Origin: Lentisphaeria bacterium
Lineage (GTDB): Bacteria; Verrucomicrobiota; Lentisphaeria; Victivallales; JAUVCU01
Assembly (NCBI GenBank): GCA_030590715.1
Contig: JAUVCU010000018.1
Span: 1 to 11,967, forward strand
DNA length: 11,967 nucleotides
Direction of reading: 5' to 3'
Part shown: positions 5,795-11,967 of the stretch, piece after piece
Layout of the letters: the number at the start of each line of letters is the position of its first letter
How positions within the stretch are numbered: position 1 is the stretch's first letter
The notes under the pieces: generated by a model
Database searches by the model: none
What the model was told of the DNA's origin: nothing
What the model saw: only the letters and a program-made list of their open reading frames with translations
Position numbers and translations under genes: made by a program

Positions 5795-5816
5795 TTCCGG
5801 TTATATTTACCCGGAA
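5795..5816 (+). terminator. Weak hairpin after the His-rich small gene
   Basis: TTCCGG (5795-5800) and CCGGAA (5811-5816) pair perfectly around a 10-base loop. The following GTCTCTTGACC is not a clear T run. It is a possible transcript end for the small gene 60 bases upstream, or merely a palindrome. Confidence 0.3.
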
Positions 5817-5834
5817 GTCTCTTGACCTGAACTC

Positions 5835-5875
5835 GTATAGTAAGTGCGTAACCTCTGTATATGCACTTACTATAC
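5835..5875. promoter_or_regulatory. Long inverted repeat, candidate operator
   Basis: GTATAGTAAGTGC (5835-5847) and its exact reverse complement GCACTTACTATAC (5863-5875) are separated by 15 bases. The stem continues inward with a G-T and two A-T pairs. Thirteen perfect pairs are unlikely by chance in a short region. No T run follows, which argues against a terminator. It sits 162 bases before the tetR-like start. TetR-family proteins bind palindromes, so autoregulation is plausible but not shown. Confidence 0.55.
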
Positions 5876-5958
5876 TAATTCAGGATCACCTATAGTCTAA
5901 CGAGTTAATTCCATGCACCTTACAACTGTTTTATTAACCGCGCGCTTAAATTTATTGA

Positions 5959-5984
5959 TTAATTGACTAATTTAATTGACTAAT
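5959..5984. repeat. Tandem direct repeat, two 13-base units
   Basis: TTAATTGACTAAT occurs twice head-to-tail with no gap (5959-5971 and 5972-5984). Each unit contains TTGACT, a -35-like hexamer. The second copy, followed 16 bases later by TAAACT (5998-6003), gives a weak sigma-70 promoter candidate. The second unit with its flank also forms TTAATT-GACT-AATTAA, an imperfect palindrome. It lies 54 bases before the tetR-like ATG, a typical place for repressor control. Confidence 0.5.
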
Positions 5985-6037
5985 TAACTTTTTTGATTAA
6001 ACTAGATCAATAATAAGTTTTTAAACGGGGATAAAAG

Positions 6038-6670
6038 ATGGCAAAAAAAGACACTAAAGACAAGATATTAAAGGCCGCCTGTGAGTTATTTGCAACCAAA
6101 GGTTTCAAAAATACGACCCATCAGGAAATAGCCAAAAAAGCAAAAGCCAACAGCGCGCTGATCAATTATTACTTTTCAAGTAAAGACAACCTTTATGTTG
6201 AAGCATGGGGCTACAGCGAGAAGATCGCAATGGATAAATATGGTAACTTGATGGAGTGGGACGTGACAGCAGAAGAATGGATGCGAAGATTCCTGTCAAA
6301 CCGAACACGGATCATGTTCGACTGCAGCCCTGCGGGTTGGTTTCCAAAGTTGATCTATCAGGAGATGAATGAAAACAGTGAGCATACGGAATTACTACGT
6401 GATCGCTTTTTGAAACCAAAGCGCAACAAGCTTGAGTCGGTGATCCGAGAACTATTGGGAGAAAAAGTGACTGAGCTTGATGTTCGGGCGACACTTATCT
6501 CCATTAATAGCCAATATGTGACTCTTAGTTGTACAAAAAGCACGAAATATTATCTGTTCGATAAAGCGGAACCAACGACAGAACAGGTAGATGACTATGT
6601 TGAACACATTCAAACAATTGTGAAAGCAATTATAGCGGCAAAAAAAGCGGGATCAAATAATGCGGAATAA
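6038..6670 (+). CDS. TetR/AcrR-family transcriptional regulator, CecR-like
   Basis: The protein has 210 residues. The N-terminal TetR helix-turn-helix spans about residues 8-54 (KILKAACELFATKGF...HQEIAKKAKANSALINYYFSSKDNLY). The C-terminal part (LISINSQYVTLSCTKS and around) resembles the CecR/DUF1956 ligand-binding type. A GGGGA at 6027-6031 lies six bases before the ATG; this ribosome site is modest. It is the first gene of the efflux operon, and its last 11 bases overlap the start of the outer-membrane factor gene, so the regulator and pump genes share one transcript. The expected role is a ligand-relieved repressor of its own operon through palindromes in the 300-base upstream region. The ligand is unknown, probably a toxic hydrophobic compound if the pump is a multidrug type. 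Confidence 0.92.
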   Translation: MAKKDTKDKILKAACELFATKGFKNTTHQEIAKKAKANSALINYYFSSKDNLYVEAWGYSEKIAMDKYGNLMEWDVTAEEWMRRFLSNRTRIMFDCSPAGWFPKLIYQEMNENSEHTELLRDRFLKPKRNKLESVIRELLGEKVTELDVRATLISINSQYVTLSCTKSTKYYLFDKAEPTTEQVDDYVEHIQTIVKAIIAAKKAGSNNAE

Positions 6671-8063
6671 ACTACTAGCAATATCACTATTGGCCTTCCC
6701 TGCCCTTTCCGGGTGTAAAACGACTCCTGTAGAACGGGAACTTAAAACTGATTTAACGACACTGGAATTCAGCACTAGCGGAACTGTACAAGCAGCTGAC
6801 AAGTGGTGGACAGATTTCAACAACGACGAACTGAACAAGCTCATCGAAAATGGTTTATCCGGCAACTTGGGATTGATGGAAGCCTGGCAACGGATAAAGC
6901 AGGCCAATTACTCTGCACTAAAACATGGAGCATCGCTTAAACCGACCGCAGACTTCACCTCTAATTATTCGACTCGTCATGATCATATCAACGAAGCAAA
7001 TCCTCGGTCAAGCGAATCATATTCCTTTGGTATAACAGCAGCGTACGAACTGGATCTCTGGGGCAAAATATCGTCGGAGCAGAATGCCTACCTTGCCGAT
7101 GCAAAAGCTTCCAAAGCTGATTATGAAGCGACTGCGATTGTGATAGCCTCGCAGATTGCGGAGCGCTGGATGCAGTTGATCTCAGAGAAACAGCAGCTTG
7201 AAGTTTTAAAGAGGCAGCTTGAAACGAACAAGAATCACCTTGACTTAATGAAAACGCGATTCAGAAACTCACTGGCAACCGCTTTGGATATATACCAACA
7301 GCAGCAGACGGTGGATCAAATAGTTTCTGAATTAAACAAATGGCAGGCAAGTATTAAGCTGAGTGAACACGCATTAGCAGTACTAACCGGTAAACCTCCT
7401 AAATTTGACCTGAACCTTAAGCAGGAGCAGTTCCCGGTATTACCAGCCCTGCCCTCGACCGGAGTCACATCGGAACTGCTGATTAACCGACCGGATATAA
7501 AATCAGCAATCGCAAAACTGGAAGCTGCTGACCTGCGCGTTGCATCCGCTAAAGCGAGCAAACTGCCGGCGATACGATTGAGTGCATCTGCAAATTACAG
7601 CTCAGCTGAACTATCTGACGTTTTTGAAAACTGGTATAGCAATTTTGCAGCAGGACTAACGGCTCCATTATTCGACGGTGAAAAATTGGATAATGAAGAA
7701 AAGATTAAACAGTCTATCGCCGAGCAGAAACTGCTTTCATACCGGCAAACGGTTTTAACAGCGCTGAAGGAAGTTGAAGATGCACTAGTGAAAGAATACT
7801 ACCAACACAAACAACTTGCGGCTGTCCGCCGTGAACTTGAGAACAGCCGAAAAACACTAACAGAAGCAAAGGGCCGTTATTTAAACGGCTTGAGTGACTA
7901 CCTACCTGTTTTAACCGCCCTGTTAAAAGTACAGAATTTGGAGCGCTCTATCATAACCAAGAAAAGTTCGCTTTATCTATATCGTCTGCAGCTGCACAAA
8001 GCCCTTGGCGGAACGTGGACAGCCAGCATCAACTCAACTACAAAAAATGGAGAAACAGAATAA
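6660..8063 (+). CDS. Outer-membrane factor lipoprotein of tripartite efflux pump (NodT/TolC family)
   Basis: The protein has 467 residues, normal for this family. The signal peptide has a lipobox LSGC with the lipidated cysteine at C19; Lys at the next position fits outer-membrane sorting. Family marks include W49/W50-type KWWTDFNNDELNKLI near the start, YELDLWGK (129-136) in the first half and the matching GLTAPLFDG (332-340) in the second half, reflecting the two-fold repeat. Long helical stretches (about 150-230 and 360-430) form the periplasmic tunnel. The function is the outer-membrane exit duct for the pump encoded downstream. The start overlaps the tetR-like stop by 11 bases, and the stop overlaps the start of the fusion-protein gene by one base (TAATG). 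Confidence 0.93.
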   Translation: MRNKLLAISLLAFPALSGCKTTPVERELKTDLTTLEFSTSGTVQAADKWWTDFNNDELNKLIENGLSGNLGLMEAWQRIKQANYSALKHGASLKPTADFTSNYSTRHDHINEANPRSSESYSFGITAAYELDLWGKISSEQNAYLADAKASKADYEATAIVIASQIAERWMQLISEKQQLEVLKRQLETNKNHLDLMKTRFRNSLATALDIYQQQQTVDQIVSELNKWQASIKLSEHALAVLTGKPPKFDLNLKQEQFPVLPALPSTGVTSELLINRPDIKSAIAKLEAADLRVASAKASKLPAIRLSASANYSSAELSDVFENWYSNFAAGLTAPLFDGEKLDNEEKIKQSIAEQKLLSYRQTVLTALKEVEDALVKEYYQHKQLAAVRRELENSRKTLTEAKGRYLNGLSDYLPVLTALLKVQNLERSIITKKSSLYLYRLQLHKALGGTWTASINSTTKNGETE

Positions 8064-9319
8064 TGAAATTCTTAATCAAATTAATACTGGCTGCGGCTAT
8101 AATTTTTGGAGCATATAAGGCTTCACATTACTACATGACCAACAAACCAGAAGCTAAACGCAAAAAGACGCATACAAAAATGGCATCCAGAGTCAGCGTG
8201 TCACCAGTAATCCTTCAAAACAAAACCGTAAAGATCAATACAATGGGAACGGTGATTCCGGCAAATGAAATGACGCTTAAGGCTGAAACATCAGGAAAAA
8301 TCGTTGAGATCTCAGAGTTGCTTATTCCGGGGACGCTCATTGCGGAAGGATCTCAAATATTCAAAATAGATCCTACGGATTACGAGATCGAAGTATCCCG
8401 CAAAGAATCGGCGAAAGTAAAAAAAGAGTACGAGCTAAAGCTTGAGATGGGTCAGCAGGCAGTAGCAAAAAGACAATGGGAAATGCTCAACCAACACAAT
8501 GAGAGTTCTGAGCAGGAGAAAGAACTGGCTCTAAGAATCCCCCACCTTGAAAACGCTCAAGCGAGTTTGAGAAGTGCGGAATCAGATCTTGAAAAGGCGC
8601 GTTTGAATCTAAGCCGAACAAATATAAAAGCACCGTTCAACTCCATTCTGCGCGAAAAAAATGTTGAAATGGGCAGCTATGTCACAGCTAAAGACAATCT
8701 GGCTGTATTGACGGGAACGGATGAGTTCTGGATACAAGTTTCTATACCGGTTGAAAAGCTGAGATGGCTTTCGGTTCCTAAAGGTGCGGAAAAAGGAAGC
8801 ACCGCAGTTATAACCTATGGTAATTCGGAAAGCGAAACGAGAAAAGGTAAAATCCTGAGACTTCTTGTTGATATGGAAAAACAGGGACGAATGGCAAAAC
8901 TCCTTATTTCTGTAAAAGATCCATTTTCTATACAACCGGAAAACAAAGATAAACGCCAACTCGTTTTAGGCAGCTATGTTCGCGTAGAACTGGAAGGAAA
9001 GAAACTTGATGACATTTACGAGATTCCACGCTCGTCACTGAGAGATAACAACACCCTTTGGACTGTAACTAAGAATGACACACTTAAAATCATTTCTGTC
9101 GACGTCGTCTGGAAAGACGAAAACAATGTTTTTGTAAAAAATAATTTCTCCGTAAACACACAAATAATCACATCGGATCTGTCAACTCCAATCAAGGGGA
9201 TGCCTTTGGTTATTCACGGCAAGAAACAAGAGGAAGGCATGAGTGTTGCAAAAGCTGATAAAAAAGGCAAAAAACAGAGACCTGCTAAAGCTCAACAAGA
9301 AGAGGTAAAGAATGACTAA
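8063..9319 (+). CDS. RND efflux periplasmic adaptor (membrane fusion protein, HlyD/AcrA family)
   Basis: The protein has 418 residues from the ATG at 8063. I chose this start because GGAG at 8049-8052 lies about ten bases upstream, and because it begins directly with the membrane anchor (residues about 2-18). An in-frame ATG at 8015 would add 16 polar residues and a 49-base overlap. Next come the barrel and lipoyl half (INTMGTVIPANEMTLKAETSGKIVEI), a coiled-coil hairpin (about residues 110-180, rich in E/K/A/L), the second lipoyl half (LSRTNIKAPFNSIL...EMGSYVTAKD) and the beta-barrel domain. No lipobox is present, so anchoring is by the N-terminal helix. The C-terminus has a long Lys/Gln/Glu tail (about 395-418), longer than usual. 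The ATGACTAA overlap with the RND gene is eight bases. It links the inner-membrane pump to the outer-membrane factor. Confidence 0.93.
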   Translation: MKFLIKLILAAAIIFGAYKASHYYMTNKPEAKRKKTHTKMASRVSVSPVILQNKTVKINTMGTVIPANEMTLKAETSGKIVEISELLIPGTLIAEGSQIFKIDPTDYEIEVSRKESAKVKKEYELKLEMGQQAVAKRQWEMLNQHNESSEQEKELALRIPHLENAQASLRSAESDLEKARLNLSRTNIKAPFNSILREKNVEMGSYVTAKDNLAVLTGTDEFWIQVSIPVEKLRWLSVPKGAEKGSTAVITYGNSESETRKGKILRLLVDMEKQGRMAKLLISVKDPFSIQPENKDKRQLVLGSYVRVELEGKKLDDIYEIPRSSLRDNNTLWTVTKNDTLKIISVDVVWKDENNVFVKNNFSVNTQIITSDLSTPIKGMPLVIHGKKQEEGMSVAKADKKGKKQRPAKAQQEEVKND

Positions 9320-11967
9320 AATGGAAGACAAATCAATATTTGACCGACGCCTTCTGAGAAAGAAAGGCGCGGTAGCCTGGATGGCTGGTCACTCCGTTGC
9401 TGCAAACCTTATCATGCTTGTCTGCCTGATTGGCGGAGTATTTGCTCTTACAAAAATCAAAAAAGAACATATGCCTGATATGACAAGCGAAATTGTCACA
9501 ATTAGTGTTTTATATCCGGGAGCGAGTCCGGAAGAGGTTGAAAATGGGATTCTTCTTTCACTTGAAGAAGCCGTCAGGGGAATTGACGGAGTTGACGAAG
9601 TCAATGCGACCGCATCAGAAGGTAGTGCACGCGTTAACGTGGAACTTATTCAGGGGGGAGATCTTCAAAAGCTCGCATCAGATGTTCAGAGTGAGGTTGA
9701 TAGGATCACCTCGTTCCCCGTTGAAGCGGAGGAACCTCAAGTTTCTATTGCATCGGTAAAAAGACAGGTTTTATCACTCGTTTTATATGGCGATTTTAAT
9801 GATCGTGTTCTCAGGAGTTTAGCGGAAGAAGTAAGAGATCAACTTCTGCAGGAAGACGACATTACACAATTGGAACTGGTCGGAGTAAAAGACCTGGAAA
9901 TAAGCATTGAAATTTCACAGGAAAACCTCAGACGGTATAATTTAACATTAGCTGAAGTTGCCCGACGAATAAGTACCTCCGCAATAGAAATACCAGGAGG
10001 TGGAATTAAAACGAATTCGGGTGAGATTCTGATCAGAATGAAGGAACGCCTGGAATACGGAAATGAGTTCGGAAAACTCCCTATCATAATCAACAACGAC
10101 GGGACGAGAGTTCTGCTGGAAGATATAGCGACAATAAAAGATGGATTCAGCCCCGACTCAGATGCATTTGCCCAATTCGACAATAAACCTGCCATAAGAA
10201 TTGATGTTTATAGAATTGGAAATCAATCACCTATAGGAGTTTCAGATGCTGTACACAGGCGACTTGAAATTCTGAACGAAATACTCCCTCCCGGTGCTGA
10301 AATTGTTGAGACATTAAGCCGGGCGAAAAACTACGAAGATAGAATCAAACTACTTGTTAAAAACGCGTTTATGGGTCTGGCTCTGGTTCTTATTGTTTTA
10401 GGTCTTTTCCTCGAAGTAAGGTTAGCATTCTGGGTAATGATGGGAATTCCGATCTCATTCCTCGGATCATTTCTATTCCTTCCCGCCGCGGATGTTTCTC
10501 TCAATATGGTTTCTATGTTTGCTTATATCATCGCGTTGGGAATTGTTGTCGATGATGCGGTTGTCGTTGGAGAAAACATCTACCACTACCGTCAGGAAGG
10601 TCTGCCGCTCCACAAAGCGGCTTTGATCGGAGCGCGTGAAGTTGCCATGCCCGTTACATTCAGTATTATTACCAACATTATCACATTCATGCCGCTGATG
10701 TTTCTTCCCGGAACGCTTGGAAAAATCTTCGTCCACATTCCATGGGTTGTTGGTATTGTGTTCATTATTTCATTGTTCGAGAGTGTATTTATACTTCCTG
10801 CACATTTATCTCATCAAAAAGATAAAAAGCGTAAAGGAATAAACCTTTTTCTCCACAATCTGCAACAAAAATTCAGTCACTTCATTTACAGATGGGTCAG
10901 GAATGTTTACGCCCCAGCACTGGACATTATTTTGAAATGGAAGTACGTGACGCTGATTGCCGGCTTTGCTCTTCTTATTATCGTAGGGAGTTACGCTGCC
11001 AGTGGAAGAATGGGGTTCTCAAAATTCCCCAAGATAGAATCTGATTATGCGAAAGCGACGATTGTCCTTCCATACGGGACTCCGATAGAGAAAACAAGGG
11101 AAGTAGCAAAGCAGATTTATAACGCCAGCCAGAAGGTCATCAATAAAATAGACAACGAAGAATATGTAACCGGAATCTTCACCAATATCGGGTCGGGAGG
11201 AAATCATAATCTGACAATGACCATTTACCTTTGTGACCCAGATCTGCGTGACACAATAATGAGCACAGACGCTTTTACTAAAGCATGGAGAAAAGCGACT
11301 GGACCAATTATCGGCTCTGAGTCTGTTCGTTTTGAGTCCGATGCAGGAGGACCCGGATCGGGAGCCGCTCTTACAGTTGAATTGAGACACCGTGACACAG
11401 AGATCCTAGAGGCCGCGAGCGCGGAGTTGGCTAACGAGTTAAGTAACTATCCGACAGTAACAGATATTGACGACGGCTTTCGACAGGGCAAAAGACAAGT
11501 TGACTTCAAAGTAACCCCGGAAGGTAAAAGTCTGGGATTAACCGCTAAAGAGATTGGGCAGCAGGTTCGTGCCGCATTCTACGGGGTTGAAGTTCTCCGG
11601 CAGCAACGCGGACGTAATGAAATCAGAGTAAAAGCCAGACTTACCAAAGATGAACGAGTAAAACAATCAAGCCTGGAAAATATGATGATCAAGACACCAG
11701 GAGGAGTTTATGTCCCGCTGAATCAGGTTGCAGTTGGAACGTACGGTAGAGCGTATACAACAATTACGAGAAGGAACGGGTTCCGCAGTGTTCAAGTGAC
11801 CGCGAACGTAATTCCAAGGAATAAAACAGACCAGGTATCATTGAGCCTGAAAAACAACTTCATCGAAGATTTTACCGGAAGGCACACCGGTTTATCACTC
11901 AGTTTTGAAGGAAACACTGCAGATATGAACGAAAGCCTTGGTGCTCTTAAAGTTGGTTTCTTAGTAG
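9312..11967 (+). CDS. RND-family efflux permease, AcrB-like (partial, runs off the right edge)
   Basis: The frame opens at ATG 9312, overlapping the adaptor stop by eight bases, and stays open to the window end (885 codons). Full members have about 1,030-1,050 residues. TM1 is about residues 24-46 (MAGHSVAANLIMLVCL...). The first porter loop follows, then TM2-TM6 from about 350 to 500. TM4 contains LGIVVDDAVVVGENIY with the proton-relay pair D414/D415. After a cytoplasmic stretch comes TM7 (YVTLIAGFALLIIVGSYA) and the second porter loop. The window ends near the start of TM8, so the later Lys/Arg/Thr relay residues in TM10-11 cannot be checked. It should be a proton-driven exporter acting with the two preceding gene products. 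Substrate is not evident; the Asp pair fits proton-driven multidrug or organic-compound pumps and not only metal pumps. Confidence 0.95.
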   Translation, partial: MTKMEDKSIFDRRLLRKKGAVAWMAGHSVAANLIMLVCLIGGVFALTKIKKEHMPDMTSEIVTISVLYPGASPEEVENGILLSLEEAVRGIDGVDEVNATASEGSARVNVELIQGGDLQKLASDVQSEVDRITSFPVEAEEPQVSIASVKRQVLSLVLYGDFNDRVLRSLAEEVRDQLLQEDDITQLELVGVKDLEISIEISQENLRRYNLTLAEVARRISTSAIEIPGGGIKTNSGEILIRMKERLEYGNEFGKLPIIINNDGTRVLLEDIATIKDGFSPDSDAFAQFDNKPAIRIDVYRIGNQSPIGVSDAVHRRLEILNEILPPGAEIVETLSRAKNYEDRIKLLVKNAFMGLALVLIVLGLFLEVRLAFWVMMGIPISFLGSFLFLPAADVSLNMVSMFAYIIALGIVVDDAVVVGENIYHYRQEGLPLHKAALIGAREVAMPVTFSIITNIITFMPLMFLPGTLGKIFVHIPWVVGIVFIISLFESVFILPAHLSHQKDKKRKGINLFLHNLQQKFSHFIYRWVRNVYAPALDIILKWKYVTLIAGFALLIIVGSYAASGRMGFSKFPKIESDYAKATIVLPYGTPIEKTREVAKQIYNASQKVINKIDNEEYVTGIFTNIGSGGNHNLTMTIYLCDPDLRDTIMSTDAFTKAWRKATGPIIGSESVRFESDAGGPGSGAALTVELRHRDTEILEAASAELANELSNYPTVTDIDDGFRQGKRQVDFKVTPEGKSLGLTAKEIGQQVRAAFYGVEVLRQQRGRNEIRVKARLTKDERVKQSSLENMMIKTPGGVYVPLNQVAVGTYGRAYTTITRRNGFRSVQVTANVIPRNKTDQVSLSLKNNFIEDFTGRHTGLSLSFEGNTADMNESLGALKVGFLV

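Larger units (their letters stand above)
5737..6037. other. Gene-free regulatory region before the efflux operon
   Basis: No convincing coding frame is seen in these 301 bases. It holds a hairpin TTCCGG/CCGGAA (5795-5816), a long inverted repeat (5835-5875) and a tandem 13-base repeat (5959-5984). The last 100 bases are very AT-rich, as expected for a promoter region serving the tetR-like gene. Confidence 0.7.

Noticed and set aside
8015..8062. Upstream ATG for the membrane fusion protein
   Set aside because: It would put 16 polar residues before the anchor and overlap the preceding gene by 49 bases; the TAATG start at 8063 fits better.
11019..11390. Minus-strand open frame of 123 codons inside the RND gene
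   Set aside because: It is a shadow of the open and motif-rich RND frame on the plus strand.
1..11967. CRISPR array, tRNA or rRNA genes, insertion sequence with transposase
   Set aside because: No regularly spaced repeat array, no cloverleaf-like sequence and no transposase-like protein was seen on either strand.

Overview
The window is chromosomal DNA of a Gram-negative, moderately AT-rich bacterium. The evidence for an outer membrane is an outer-membrane lipoprotein of the NodT/TolC type together with an RND pump, and small secreted proteins. The set of small basic proteins ending in an RKRDGSG-type motif, a DUF4405-like membrane protein and an NtrC-type two-component pair resembles anaerobic sulfate reducers (Desulfovibrionales or relatives). 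That placement is a recollection of gene style, not a measured result.

Positions 1-4008 hold a same-strand gene cluster. It starts with the tail of a small repeat-containing protein, then a hairpin, then a small secreted Gly/Ser/Lys-rich protein. Next come a three-helix DUF4405-like membrane protein with a duplicated C-terminal domain, a membrane histidine kinase and a sigma-54-dependent NtrC-family regulator. The close spacing suggests one envelope-sensing module in which small secreted proteins and a membrane protein are made together with their sensor and activator. The signal and the targets are not visible.

Positions 4010-5411 hold a divergent pair: a short TrmO-family tRNA methyltransferase homologue (minus strand) and a class I SAM-dependent methyltransferase (plus strand). 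This block lies between two near-identical 24-base direct repeats. One is the real 3' end of the response regulator gene. The other overlaps the end of the methyltransferase gene in another frame. The layout looks like a small inserted island that copied the 3' end of the regulator gene.

Positions 5412-6037 hold a small one-helix protein with three HxH motifs, followed by about 300 bases without a gene. That stretch contains a long perfect inverted repeat and a tandem 13-base repeat, which are candidate operators and promoter elements.

Positions 6038-11967 hold an efflux operon: a TetR-family (CecR-like) regulator, an outer-membrane factor lipoprotein, a membrane fusion protein and an RND permease. 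All four genes overlap by 1-11 bases, which points to translational coupling. The RND gene runs off the right edge of the window and lacks its last membrane segments here.
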